Assembly: GCF_038039215.1 (NCBI RefSeq)
Contig: NZ_JBBPCL010000002.1
Span: 39,994 to 103,993, forward strand
Origin: Pseudonocardia sp. T1-2H
Lineage (GTDB): Bacteria > Actinomycetota > Actinomycetes > Mycobacteriales > Pseudonocardiaceae
Reading direction: 5' to 3'
Length of the DNA: 64,000 nt
Notes under the pieces: model-generated
Told to the model about the DNA's origin: nothing
The model's database searches: none
What the model saw: the letters and a program-made list of their open reading frames with translations, nothing else
Translations under genes and position numbers: made by a program
In this document: piece by piece, positions 16,787 to 26,498 of the stretch
Numbering within the stretch: position 1 is the first letter of the stretch
How the letters are laid out: the number at the start of each line of letters is the position of its first letter

Positions 16787-16814
16787 AGCCCCGCGGCCAC
16801 CGGTCGGCGGGGCT
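16787..16814 (+). terminator. hairpin between structural genes
   Basis: An 8-bp stem (16787-16794 with 16807-16814) with a 12-base loop, no clear T tract. It could be a weak attenuator within the tail operon. Confidence 0.4.
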
Positions 16815-16836
16815 TCGTCATGTCAGGAGTCTTTTC

Positions 16837-17130
16837 ATGCCCGTAGTCAGGCTCGGCAACTCGCAGCCGATCAACCACGCCACCGGGGCCCCGATCACCC
16901 CGGACGGCCAGGTCACCGAGGTCCACATCCCGGACACCCACACGCTCGCCCAGGCGATCAGCGCCGTCACCCACGTGGGAGACGTGCACTTCGGCGTCTG
17001 GGCCGCGCACAGCGCCGCTGAGGCCCCCGACTGGGTGTGGTCGGACAGCGAGGAGCTGGCCGTCCGGCTGGCGGCGCACTACGGCTGCCCGGTCGGGCAG
17101 CCGGCCACCGACGAGACCCCGGAGGGCTGA
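16837..17130 (+). CDS. small tail-cluster protein
   Basis: 97 residues, ATG 16837 preceded by CAGGAG. It has a mixed alpha/beta appearance (TEVHIPDTHTLAQAISAVTHVGD, then EELAVRLAAHYGCPVG) without transmembrane or secretion signals. Compact, conserved-looking composition and good ribosome site support a real gene; role unknown. Confidence 0.55.
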   Translation: MPVVRLGNSQPINHATGAPITPDGQVTEVHIPDTHTLAQAISAVTHVGDVHFGVWAAHSAAEAPDWVWSDSEELAVRLAAHYGCPVGQPATDETPEG

Positions 17131-17134
17131 CCCG

Positions 17135-17752
17135 ATGAAGGTCAACAGCGGACACGACGCGCAGGCACGGATGATGGGCGGCAATGGGGCCGGGTTCACC
17201 GGGTCCGCGACCTCGCCGACGGCGACGGGCTTCACCGCGTCCGGCCTCACCGCCAGCGCCTACATCGGGCAGCAGGTCATCCTCGGCTCCGTGTACGGCG
17301 TGATCACCGCCAACACCACGACCACCGTCACCGTCGACAGGTGGTACACCCCGGCCAACCCGGGCGGCGCGGCCGCGTCGACCCCCGGCGCGGGCACGTT
17401 CGTGATCGTCCCCGGGAACGCGCCGCTGGCGTTCATGGCGCTCACGGCCAACGCGACCGCCCCGGCGGCGACGGACACCGCCCTGGCCGCCGAGATCACC
17501 ACCGCCGGTGGCGGCCTGGTCCGGCAGCTCGGCGTCTACGCCCACACGACCGGTGTCGCGGGCTACACCCTGACCGGCACCTACACGGCGAACGGCTCCG
17601 ACGCGCTGCCCGTGATCGTGGCGAAGGTCGGGGTCTTCAACTCGATGGTTCCCGGCGCGGGTGGCCTCGGGTTCGAGACCTCACTGTCCAGCACGGCGAC
17701 GTTCGCGGCGTCCGGCGACCAGCTGACGTTGACGTCCAGCGTGTCGAACTAG
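17135..17752 (+). CDS. minor tail protein
   Basis: 205 residues, ATG 17135, 4 bases after the preceding stop. Gly/Thr/Ala-rich beta repeats (TATGFTASGLTASAYIGQQVILGSVYGVI) resemble phage proteins that decorate or line the distal tail. No named domain; structural role by synteny. Confidence 0.55.
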   Translation: MKVNSGHDAQARMMGGNGAGFTGSATSPTATGFTASGLTASAYIGQQVILGSVYGVITANTTTTVTVDRWYTPANPGGAAASTPGAGTFVIVPGNAPLAFMALTANATAPAATDTALAAEITTAGGGLVRQLGVYAHTTGVAGYTLTGTYTANGSDALPVIVAKVGVFNSMVPGAGGLGFETSLSSTATFAASGDQLTLTSSVSN

Positions 17753-17779
17753 CAGGTCAGCAAGCTGAGGGGGTAACTC

Positions 17780-20700
17780 ATGGCTCGGTTCGGGCGCGGG
17801 TATCCGAGCCATCCGATCACCAGCCGGGTCCTGCCGACAGGGCCGAGCACTGGGCTGGCGACGACCACCGATTCCGCGCCTGCCGTCGACACGCTCACGA
17901 GGGGTGTCCTGCTCCTCGCGCGGTCGGTCGCGGAGTCCGCCCCGGCGACGGACACCCTCACGCAGGGTGTCCTCGTCATGGCCCGGGGGCTCACCGAGAC
18001 GGCGCCCGCTGTCGACTCCCTCGGGGCGACGGCTGTCGGCAAGGTCGTCAGCGACTCGGCCCCGGCCGTCGACACGCTGACCCGGGGCGCGCTGCGGATG
18101 CCCCGCACGGTCGTCGAGTCCGCGCCAGCGCTCGACACCGTCACCTGGCGGTACCTGCGGGGCGCGGTGGACTCGGCGCCCGCGGTGGACGCCCTGACCC
18201 GTGGAGCTCTGCGGTTCGCCCGGACCCTGGCCGAGTCGGCGCCGGGCGTCGACACGATCACCGTCCGGACGATGCAGTACGCGCGGTCGATCTCCGACAC
18301 CGCGGCCGCGGTCGACACGATCACGGTGCGGGTCCTCCGGACTCCCCGGACCGTGTCCGACTCGGCCCCGGCGACGGACTCGCTGGCGCGGGGCGCGCTG
18401 TTCATGGCGCGCACGATCACCAACTCGGCGCCGGCCGTCGACTCGGTCGGCGGTGTCGTCGTCGGCTCTGGTGCTCCGCAGACGACCGCGAACCCGAACT
18501 GGCCGCTGGTCGGCTTCGAGATCGACTTCACCAGCGGGCCGCCGAACCTGCCCGGCGGCTCCCGTCGGTCGATCAACGCCGTCTACCGGCGCCTCTTCGT
18601 GCGGCGCTGGTCGACGAGCCGCGGCCGCCAGTACGAGCTGGACCAGGTGCAGGCCGGAACCGCGGCCCTGGACCTGCCCGACCCGCTCGAGCTTCTGAAC
18701 CCGGACAACACGGCATCGCCGTTCAACTCGGGCGGCGACATCACCCCGTACCGGGCCACGTGGATCTGGGCGATGTGGCCCAACCAGCCGGGCTCCGGGA
18801 ACATCCTCAACCCGACGGTCAGCCTGGACTACGACCCGTCCTTCGAGACGGGCCTGTCGCTCTGGGAGGGCGTGAACCCGGCGACGGTCCCCGCGCTGTC
18901 CACACTGCAGCACCACGGCGCCGGGACGACGTCGATGCGGGTCCCACAGGGCGGCACCGGGATCAACTTCGGTGTGTGGAACTCCTTCCGGGTCGCCCCC
19001 GACGTCACCTACACCTTCAGCGTCTGGGTCTACCCGACCGGCGGGGCGAACGTGACCGTGTCGATCACCGATGCTGCGGGTGGCATCCACACGTCGAACA
19101 CCGCGAGCGCGCAGAACACGTGGACGCGCCTCTGGGTGGCGTGGGACCCGGTCGACACCCTCGAAACCGTGACGATCTTCGGTGCAGGGGTCGCGAACCC
19201 GGTGTTCTTCGTCGACGAGCAGCAGCTCGAGTTCGGGTCACACCTCACGGACTGGCAGGCCAACGGGCCCGCCCTGCAGCCGATCTTCGTCGGGTACGTC
19301 GAGCGCTACCCCACCACGTACGACATGTCCGGGACGCGGGCGCAGCGGCCTCTGCAGGCCGTCGACGCGCTCGCGATCCTGTCCCGCACCACGATCCGCC
19401 AGTCCTACGAGCTGGAGATCGCGCAGGACTCCCCGGCCGCGTACATGCCGCTGACCAACAAGAGCGCGCCGGCCACCGCGGCGCAGCTCGGCTACGGCTC
19501 GAACGCGGCCCCGAACTACCTGATCCCGCAGTCAAGCTCGATCCAGTGGGGAGGCGACGCGCACCCTGACGGGACCTCGGCCGTGACGTTCACCGAGCAG
19601 AACGCGGCGACGCCGCCGTCGAAGTCCGGTGCCGGCAACGACACGGTCATGACGCCGACCGGGGGACGGCTGTCCATGGCGACGGTCGGGTCGACCGTGG
19701 AGTTCTGGGCTCGCCCGGTCGTCGGCGCGATGGAGCTCGGGTTCCTCTACGTGGCGGCCGACACCGCGAACTTCCCCACGGACTACACGGACGCACAGAT
19801 GGGTGTCCGCATCCAGGACTCGGTCCGGTTCCGGTTCATCCCCACCTCAGGGGGCGCGAGCTACCAGTACGGCATGCCGACTCAGACCCCGCCGGTGTTC
19901 GACGTGTGGCCCGACGGGCAGTGGCACTACTACGCGATGACCTTCGACGCGGCCGGCAACCAGTTCAACTTCTACGACGGCCTGCAGGGTCCGAACCATG
20001 CGCTCTCGCCGCTGCCCGCCCGGATCGGCTGGACGATCATCAACACGCTCTCGGCGTCGGTCGGGTTCGGCTACCCGCAGGCCCAGTTCTCCTTCGGGCG
20101 GTGGGCGTTCTACAACGCCGACATCGGCGCGGACCGGCGCATGGCCCACTACCAGCGGGGCGTCGGCTACGTCGGGGAGCTGCCCGGGGCCCGGGTGGTC
20201 CGGATCCTCGGCGAGTACTGGCAGGGGAGCTGGCAGGTCGCCCGGGGCTCCTCGCGCTCGCCGCGGATCACTCCTATGACGGCCGCACGGTCCTCGACGT
20301 CCTGCAGGAGATCCACGAGTCCGAGCGCGGCCTTGTCTACGTGGACCGGGCCGGGATGCTCACCTCGGAGGACCGGTCCTCCCGGTACGCCACCCAGACG
20401 TCGACGTGGACGTTCGGGGAGAACCCGGCCCCGGCCGTCCCGCTGAACTCGAACCCGTACTTCGAGGTCGACACCTCCGGGTGGACCGCGAACGGGTGCA
20501 CGTTCACGCAGACGGCGGCGTACCACCACCAGGGGGCGGCGGCGGGCCAGCTCACCCCGAACGGGGTAGCCGCGACCCCGCTGGTCCGCAGCGCGCTGGT
20601 GCCGGTGTCGCCGAACACCTCCTACACCGGCGACGCCTGGCTCTTCTCGTCGGCTGGGTGGTCCAGCGCGAGCGTCATCATCGACTGGTTCGACTCCACC

Positions 20701-21399
20701 CAGACGCAGATCGGCACCAGCCCGAGCACCAACGGCGCTGTGCCGGTCAGCCATTGGGCTCTGATGAGGGCCGCCGGCACGTCCCCGGCCAATGCGGCGT
20801 ACGCGCGCATCGCAGTGGCGATGTTCGGGACACCCTCCACCTCGGCGGTGCTCTACATCGACGAGGCCCGGCTTTACCTGTCTTCGCAGGGCGACGAGTA
20901 CCCGTACGCCGACTACGCCACCGACCACGACCCGACGTACGTGTTCACCCAGGCCAACCTGTCGCGGCCGGACAACAGCGACATCGCGCCGATGGTCAAC
21001 GCGGCGGCTGAAGCGACCTACGGGCAGCGGATCTTGACGCAGACCCTGCAGGCGACGACGGACTTCGACGTCACCCAGGCCGGGGTGTTCTACCTGTCCC
21101 GGTACTCGAGCCCGAAGACGCGCATCACGACGCTCACGCTGGTGCCGTCGGCGAACCCGGCCCTGTGGCCGGTCGTCCTCGGGTTGGAGATCAGCCAGCG
21201 GGTCCGGGTGAAGCGCCGCTCGATCGGACTGTCCACGTCGGCCGAGTACTACATCGAAAAGATCGACCACAAGGTCGACGCCGCGGCAGGGACCTGGACC
21301 GTGTCCCTGCAGCTCTCCCCCGTGTGGGTCCCGTCCGCGTGGGTCCTCGGCGATGCGACGCGCGGCGTCCTCGGCAGCACCACAACCCCGATCTACTAA
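17780..21399 (+). CDS. large minor tail protein with repeats, CBM-like and LamG-like domains (frameshifted)
   Basis: Reconstituted product ~1206 aa. Residues ~25-230 are about nine 22-23-residue repeats with the core SAPAVDTLTRG. Next come a receptor-type beta region, a CBM_4_9-like jelly roll (FETGLSLWEG ... WVYPTGGANVTVSI ... FFVDEQQLEFG), and a LamG/concanavalin-like domain with WHYYAMTFDAAGNQFNFYDG. After the break a second CBM_4_9-like domain (NPYFEVDTSGWTANG ... ARIAVAMF) and a conserved end follow. The frame changes by -1 at the run CCCGGGG (20241-20247); one extra G would restore a single reading frame, giving ARGLLALAADHSYDGRTVLDV. Probably the tail tip or host-binding protein acting on cell-wall glycans. 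Confidence 0.8.
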
Positions 21400-21411
21400 G
21401 GAGGGCCGGCT

Positions 21412-21981
21412 GTGCCGTCGATGGCAGCCATGCCGACATTCACCACCGGGTCGGTGCCCACTGCGGCGACGTTCGCGCAGCTGACGACGGGCATCGACTC
21501 GCTCGCTCAGATATCGGTCGGGCTCGCCGCCGCCTACAAGCCGTCGGCACCGGCGATGTCGAAGTCGCTCGTCCTCACGGACACGCCGATCCCCGACGCG
21601 ACCGACACGGTCGTCAGGTGGGGCGGCACGGCCGTGGACACCGACAACATGCTCTACCTGCTCAGAGACACCGAGCTGACCGTGCACCAGGCGGGCTGGT
21701 ACCGGATCGAGGGGCAAGCCGCGTGGCAACCCGGCCCCGCCAGCCAGCGGGCGATCTACATCGCGATCAACGGGACCGCGGCCTCGAACTACGTCGCCGC
21801 GTCGAACACGTTCTCCGCCGCGAACAACAACCTGCGTCAGCAGGTCGTCGCGTTCGAGCACCTCGCGGCCGGGTCGCACATCTACATGACCGCGTTTCAG
21901 AACTCCGGAGGCGATCTCAACCTGACGACGGCGGCCAACTGGGGGACGTGGCTGTCCATCGCCTGGGAAGCGCCCTACTGA
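21412..21981 (+). CDS. tail fibre-type jelly-roll protein, copy A of three
   Basis: 189 residues, GTG 21412 with AAGGAGG upstream. The C-terminal ~130 residues have the pattern of a C1q/TNF-like trimeric head: DTDNMLYLLRDTELTVHQAGWYRIEGQAAW, AIYIAINGT, QVVAFEHLAAGSHIYMTAFQNSGG and a closing WLSIAWEAPY. The N-terminal ~60 residues would attach it to the virion. Two homologous genes follow in tandem. Likely receptor-binding; the family call is by pattern only. Confidence 0.65.
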   Translation: MPSMAAMPTFTTGSVPTAATFAQLTTGIDSLAQISVGLAAAYKPSAPAMSKSLVLTDTPIPDATDTVVRWGGTAVDTDNMLYLLRDTELTVHQAGWYRIEGQAAWQPGPASQRAIYIAINGTAASNYVAASNTFSAANNNLRQQVVAFEHLAAGSHIYMTAFQNSGGDLNLTTAANWGTWLSIAWEAPY

Positions 21982-21994
21982 CTGGAGGTGCCTC

Positions 21995-22579
21995 GTGCCC
22001 GCCCTGACCAGCCTGCCGACGTTCGTCGACGGGCAACTCGTCCACCAGCCCCCGCTGAACCTGATCCCGTACAACATCGACCAGCTCGCGCAGCTCACCA
22101 CCGGCTACCCGGCGGCCGCCGCGCGGTCGACGAAGCCCGTCGCCAAGGTCATCCTGTCCGGGTCCCAGGGCATCCCGTCGGGCGTCGGTGGAACCAACCA
22201 GATCGTCACGTGGGGCACCGAGATCGCCGACACCGACGGCATGTGGTCGTCGAGCTTCCCCGATCACATGACGATCAACACCCCGGGCTGGTACCGGATC
22301 CGCGCGCAGGCGTCGTGGGGGAGCGCTGGGGCGACGGAGCGGGTCGTGCAGATCCTGATCAACGGTGTCGCTGACCCTCTGAACGTTGTCGCGACGACCT
22401 CCGCGAACCTCGGCTACGGGGGCGGCTCGTTCCGCCACCAGGTCGTCGCGCTCGAGCACCTCGCCGCCGGTGCGTCCATCTACTGCGGCGTCTTTCAGAG
22501 CTCCGGAGCGACCCTCAACCTGCTCACGAACGGCGCGTGGGGCACCTACCTCACCGCGGCGTGGGCAGCGCCCTACTAG
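21995..22579 (+). CDS. tail fibre-type jelly-roll protein, copy B of three
   Basis: 194 residues, GTG 21995 after GGAGGT. Same plan as its neighbours: an N-terminal segment (SLPTFVDGQLVHQPPLNLIPYNIDQLAQL), then DTDGMWSSS, GWYRIRAQASW, HQVVALEHLAAGASIYCGVFQSSGATLNLL and the end TAAWAAPY. The variable positions lie in presumed surface loops. Probable receptor-binding paralog. Confidence 0.65.
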   Translation: MPALTSLPTFVDGQLVHQPPLNLIPYNIDQLAQLTTGYPAAAARSTKPVAKVILSGSQGIPSGVGGTNQIVTWGTEIADTDGMWSSSFPDHMTINTPGWYRIRAQASWGSAGATERVVQILINGVADPLNVVATTSANLGYGGGSFRHQVVALEHLAAGASIYCGVFQSSGATLNLLTNGAWGTYLTAAWAAPY

Positions 22580-22594
22580 CTGCGAGGAGGCCCG

Positions 22595-23161
22595 ATGGCG
22601 GCGCTGAGTGCGCTCCCCCAGTTCACCGAGGTCCTCGTCGACGCGCCCGCGCTGACGGCCCTCTCGACCAACATCAACGCTCTGTGTCAGCAGGTCACGG
22701 GGAAGCTCCCGTCGACCGGGGTGTCGTCGAAGCCGGTCTGCAAGGTGTGGCAGACGGCGACCCGCTCGGTGGCGAACGCGACGGTCGCGGTCATCCCCTG
22801 GGACGCCGAGCTCGTCGACACCGACAACATGTGGACCCCCGGCAACTCGTCGATCATCACGATTCAGACGGCCGGCTGGTACGACGTGCACCTGCAAACC
22901 GTGTGGGCCAACGGATCGCTAGGTCAGCGCACCGCGATCATCTTCGTCAACGGCACCGCGAACCCAGCGAACGTGGCCGCCGAGAAGGACGAGCTGATGG
23001 GCCAAACGGGCTCCGTGAAGGTCCAGGCCCACCTGTACGACCACTTCGCGGCCGGGACGGTGCTCCGCGGCGCCTACTACCAGGACACCGGCGGCTCCCT
23101 CTCCACCCTCACCACCAGCGGCAGCGTGTGGATGTCTGTCGCCTACGACGCTCCCTACTAG
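22595..23161 (+). CDS. tail fibre-type jelly-roll protein, copy C of three
   Basis: 188 residues, ATG 22595 after GAGGAGG. It keeps DTDNMWTPGNSS, GWYDVHLQTVWANG, FVNGTANPANVAAE, YDHFAAGTVLRGAYYQDTGGSL and the terminal VAYDAPY, but is the most diverged of the three. Tandem paralogs of this kind suggest diversification of host binding. Confidence 0.65.
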   Translation: MAALSALPQFTEVLVDAPALTALSTNINALCQQVTGKLPSTGVSSKPVCKVWQTATRSVANATVAVIPWDAELVDTDNMWTPGNSSIITIQTAGWYDVHLQTVWANGSLGQRTAIIFVNGTANPANVAAEKDELMGQTGSVKVQAHLYDHFAAGTVLRGAYYQDTGGSLSTLTTSGSVWMSVAYDAPY

Positions 23162-23180
23162 CCCGAAGGGCTCCCTCGCC

Positions 23181-23663
23181 GTGACCTTCCAGCTGCGCCT
23201 CCTCGTCAGGTGCGACACCCCCGGCGGGTTCGCCCCCGGGTCGTTCGAGGCGCTCTTGCAGACCGTCGTCCACATCCCGGGCCTCGACCCGACGTGGACC
23301 CACACCCTGATCGACGCCGTCGTGGCCGAAGACGGCGGCAGCGCCGAGTTCACCGTCCATTCGGCGCCCAACGTCGCGCTGTCCCTCGACGCCTCGCTGC
23401 GGGTCGTCACCTCGACCCCGGCCGCGTGGGTCCGGGCCGTCGACGAGGCCGGGACGGTGCTCGCCGAGTCCTCGTACGCGGCTCCGCTGCGGGAGACCCA
23501 AGAGGTCGAGATCGCCGGCCAGCACTACACCGTCACCGCGACGTCGTATCCGGGCCGCAACCCGGAGACGGGGGCGTGCGCCGGCGATATCGACTGGCAG
23601 GTCGCGGTCGTCGCCCCGAGGCCCCGGGCGGTGTCGCAGCCCGTGCCGGTCGTCGCGTCGTGA
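23181..23663 (+). CDS. hypothetical virion or lysis-region protein
   Basis: 160 residues, GTG 23181. A compact beta-rich protein (FQLRLLVRCDTPGGFAPGSFEALLQTVVHIPG ... QEVEIAGQHYTVTATSYPGRNP) with no signal peptide. It lies between the fibre paralogs and the membrane proteins of the lysis block, and overlaps the next start (GTGA). Function unknown. Confidence 0.5.
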   Translation: MTFQLRLLVRCDTPGGFAPGSFEALLQTVVHIPGLDPTWTHTLIDAVVAEDGGSAEFTVHSAPNVALSLDASLRVVTSTPAAWVRAVDEAGTVLAESSYAAPLRETQEVEIAGQHYTVTATSYPGRNPETGACAGDIDWQVAVVAPRPRAVSQPVPVVAS

Positions 23664-24130
23664 CCGCGACCTGGCTGTACCCGGCCCCCGACGTCGACGA
23701 CCTGTGGGACCTGTCGGACCTGCTGCGACGCAGCTACGGCGCCGCGCTGGCCTTGGCGACCGGGATGGCCATCGTCATCCTCGGAGGCGACTCGGACCGC
23801 ATCGGCGGGGCATCGTTCACCGCGGTCCGGGAGACGGGCGGGATGCTGCTGTGGGGCGGCGTGTTCGCTGCGCTCGCGGCCGCGCTCGTCGTCGCCCGCG
23901 GCGTGTCCCGACGGCTGTTGAGGCTGGCCCTGATGGGCGGCGCCAGCGTGTACCTGCTGTGGGCGATCTCCCTCGCCGAGTCCGCCTACTGGGATCGTCA
24001 CGCCGGACTGACCGGCCCGGTCGTGTACGCCATCATCGCGGTCCAACACGTCTCGCAGGCCGTCGAGTACCGCCGCCAACTCGTGCCGGGCGTCGTCGTC
24101 GCCGTCCCCAAGGCGCGGGACTCGCCATGA
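23660..24130 (+). CDS. four-helix membrane protein, lysis-region
   Basis: 156 residues, GTG overlapping the previous stop. Four hydrophobic spans are visible near residues 28-43, 60-80, 88-105 and 118-132. Size and place just before a holin suggest a holin-like or lysis accessory membrane protein, but no holin family is recognised. Ends in ATGA overlap with the next gene. Confidence 0.55.
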   Translation: MTATWLYPAPDVDDLWDLSDLLRRSYGAALALATGMAIVILGGDSDRIGGASFTAVRETGGMLLWGGVFAALAAALVVARGVSRRLLRLALMGGASVYLLWAISLAESAYWDRHAGLTGPVVYAIIAVQHVSQAVEYRRQLVPGVVVAVPKARDSP

Positions 24131-24552
24131 CCGGGGTCGTCGACCAGGCCGCCTCGTGGCTCGCCGCCGTCGGAGGGGTCGCCGGGCTCGGCTCCATGAT
24201 GAAGATCGGCGTCGACCGGCGGGCCACGAAGACGAAGACCGACAAGGTCGCCGTGGACACCGCCGTCGGCCTCCTCGCCCCCTTCAAGGAGTCGATCGAG
24301 TTCCTGAAGCAGGAGCTTGCCGACGAGCGGGAGGCTGCGAGCCGCCGGGACCGGGCGATGCGCGGCGAGGTCGGGTGGCTCCGCGAGTACATCGGGGACC
24401 TCGTCGACGCGCTCCGCGCGGCCGGTGTCGACGTCCCCCCGCCCCGCGCTGTCCCCGTCCCCGGACTCGGGTTCGACGCGCCGATGCCCGACCCCGAACC
24501 GCCTCCGCCGCCGCGGCGGCGGGCACCGCGCAGGAAGGACCCCGCCCCGTGA
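24127..24552 (+). CDS. small membrane-anchored coiled-coil protein
   Basis: 141 residues, ATG overlapping the previous stop. A short hydrophobic N-terminal segment (WLAAVGGVAGLGSMM) is followed by a charged helix likely to form a coiled coil (FKESIEFLKQELADEREAASRRDRAM), then a Pro-rich, finally basic tail. The plan resembles spanin-like or holin-accessory proteins; placement inside the lysis block supports that. The next start overlaps the stop. Confidence 0.5.
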   Translation: MTGVVDQAASWLAAVGGVAGLGSMMKIGVDRRATKTKTDKVAVDTAVGLLAPFKESIEFLKQELADEREAASRRDRAMRGEVGWLREYIGDLVDALRAAGVDVPPPRAVPVPGLGFDAPMPDPEPPPPPRRRAPRRKDPAP

Positions 24553-24977
24553 ACACACGACCGTGGATCGACGTCGCCGAGCGTGTCGGCTGGACCTTCG
24601 TGCAGGCCGTCGCCGCATCCATCACCGCCGGGGGCACCGCCGTCGAGCTGGGCCAGTTCGACGTGCGGGCCGCGCTGGCTGGTGGCGGCGTCGCCGCGCT
24701 GCTGTGCCTGCTGAAGGTCGCCGGCGTGCAGCTCGCCGCGACGGGTGCCCGCGCGGCCGCCGCGCAGGCCGCGCCGCCCGCGCCGCCCGTGGAGCCGCAC
24801 GCCGTGGAGCCGCCCGCCGACGTCACCCCCGCCGCGGCCCGAAAGGTCGCGGCGGTCGAGGCGACCTCCCCCTGCCTGCCGTGCCTGCCTCCGGGTGGTC
24901 GGCCGAGGAGATCGCGCAGCTCTCCGCTGCGTCCGCCGCGCCGTAGCGCGCGGCCCCCTGAACGCCGCCGGGTCTGA
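24549..24977 (+). CDS. r1t-type holin, C terminus possibly frameshifted
   Basis: GTG 24549 overlaps the upstream stop. The N-terminal half matches the r1t-like holin plan of actinophages: WIDVAERVGWTFVQAVAASITAGG, then a second hydrophobic helix (ALAGGGVAALLCLLKVAGVQLA), followed by an Ala/Pro tail. It would form the membrane lesion for endolysin release. In this frame the protein ends in an odd Pro/Arg tail at 24977. Adding one C to the run 24868-24872 gives a more natural end (VPASGWSAEEIAQLSAASAAP, stop 24946), so a single-base error is plausible. Confidence 0.7.
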   Translation: MNTRPWIDVAERVGWTFVQAVAASITAGGTAVELGQFDVRAALAGGGVAALLCLLKVAGVQLAATGARAAAAQAAPPAPPVEPHAVEPPADVTPAAARKVAAVEATSPCLPCLPPGGRPRRSRSSPLRPPRRSARPPERRRV

Positions 24978-25030
24978 GTTGGAGAGGGGCTCAGGCCCGG
25001 CGGCCCCAACACGTCGAGAAAGGCGCCCCA

Positions 25031-25402
25031 GTGGCCCACAGGCACGCGCGCCCGGAACCCGCCTCCTCGGCGACCCGGCCGCCTCATCTGATCGCTGGTG
25101 CCGTCGCTGGGGCCCTGCTCCTGGGCGTCGTCACCGTCGCAGTCCTCGGCGGGCAGTACGGCCTGTGGTCGGGCACCCCGATCCGGTCCGCCGTTCCGGT
25201 GTCCGTCCCGATCCTCACCGCGGCCCCGGCGCCGCTGCCCGCGCCGCCACCGGTGGTGATCGAGGTGCCGCCGAAGCAGGTGACCGTGCACTCCGGGGAC
25301 CGCGTCGGCGACTGCACCGCCACCCCGATAGACGTCTACTACTGCCCGAAGCTGACCGTCGCCCCGGTCGCCCCGGACCTGAACAGCGGAGGCACGCCGT
25401 GA
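25031..25402 (+). CDS. single-pass membrane protein next to endolysin
   Basis: 123 residues, GTG 25031. One strong transmembrane helix (IAGAVAGALLLGVVTVAVLGG, residues ~20-40) and a Pro-rich external part holding two cysteines (DCTATPIDVYYCP). The position directly before the endolysin suggests a spanin-like or wall-associated lysis factor. Stop overlaps the endolysin start. Confidence 0.55.
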   Translation: MAHRHARPEPASSATRPPHLIAGAVAGALLLGVVTVAVLGGQYGLWSGTPIRSAVPVSVPILTAAPAPLPAPPPVVIEVPPKQVTVHSGDRVGDCTATPIDVYYCPKLTVAPVAPDLNSGGTP

Positions 25403-26498
25403 TCGGTCTCGCCATCGACTGCGTCGGCCACCCGACCGGCGCCCAGGTCCGAGACGCCGGCTACCAAGCGATCGCTCTATACGTGGGCACCCCGGGGCGG
25501 CGGAAGGCGCCCAGCGCCGCGCAGGTCGCCGACTACCTCGCGCACGGCCTGGAGCTGATCCTCGTCTACGAGGACACCATCGGATCGTGGGAAGGCGGCC
25601 GAGCTCGCGGCGCGGCCGACGCGACCGCAGCGCTCGAGCACGTGGAGGCCCTCGGGCTCGACCCGGCGCGGATCGGCTGCATCTACCTGGCGTTCGACAG
25701 CGATGTGACCGCGAAGCAGCTCCCGGTGGCCCGCGAGTACGGCGCCGGCGCAGGCTCGGTCCTCGGCGTCGACCGGGTCGGCGTGTACGGCGGCCGGTCC
25801 GTCATCTCCGACGCCCTCGACCGCGGCTGGGCCAGCTACGGCTGGGCCGCGGCGGGCTGGCAGTACGGGCACATCGACGACCGCTCGCACCTGTACCAGC
25901 AGGTCGGGACGGGGAACGTCGCCGGCGTGCCGGTCGACATCGACCAGATCCGCGCCGCCGACTACGGCCAGTACCCGGCGCCCGCTCCCCCGCCCGCTCC
26001 CGCACCCGCACCCGCCCCCAACGTCACCACCCTGGCCGCCTCGGTGGCCTGCAGCTCGGAGGACGCCGTGACGCTCATCAGCTTCGATCCGACCCCCTGG
26101 CCGGAGGACCCCCGGGGGGCCGCTGGCAGGACGTCGCGCCGTCGGCGTGGCCCCGCTCCGGGGAGGTCCACACCGCGCTGGTCCCGGCGGTCCCGGGCGG
26201 TGGCGGGTGGCGCGGCCGCGGCTCCGTCTCCTCGATCACCTGCGGGTGGGCGGGCGGCCAGGACGCCGTGGACGGGTCCGGGCGGGTCAAGCCGTCCGGG
26301 TTCATCGAGTACCTGCGGGTCTTCTCGTGGACCGACCTCAGCTACCGAACCCCGATCGTCACCAACCTCGTCGTCAACACCCCGATGGTCGGGAACCTGT
26401 CGCTGCCGCAGGTCGGGCTCCCCGGCTGGTGCACGTTCCTCGTGGCCCGCTACGCGGCGCCCGGTGGCCTGTACCTCGGCATCGAGTGGGAGCGCTGA
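25399..26498 (+). CDS. DUF1906 (Rv2525c-like) endolysin, frameshifted
   Basis: Reconstituted ~366 aa; GTG 25399 overlaps the previous stop. Residues ~1-190 match the DUF1906 glycoside-hydrolase-like domain: GLAIDCVGHPTGAQVRDAGY, ALYVGTPGRR, GLELILVYEDTIGSW, IYLAFDSDV, GVYGGRSV and WQYG...DIDQI. A Pro/Ala linker and a C-terminal domain (SSITCGWAGGQDAVDG ... LSLPQVGLPGWCTFLVARYAAPGGLYLGIEW) follow, perhaps for wall binding. The frame shifts by -1 at the run CCCCCGGGGGG (26109-26119); one more G makes a continuous protein. Probably degrades peptidoglycan at lysis. Confidence 0.75.

Noticed and set aside
20241..20248. Programmed -1 frameshift in the large tail protein
   Set aside because: The codons there (GCC CGG GGC) do not make an X XXY YYZ slippery heptamer, and several other genes in the window break at similar runs, so an indel is more likely.
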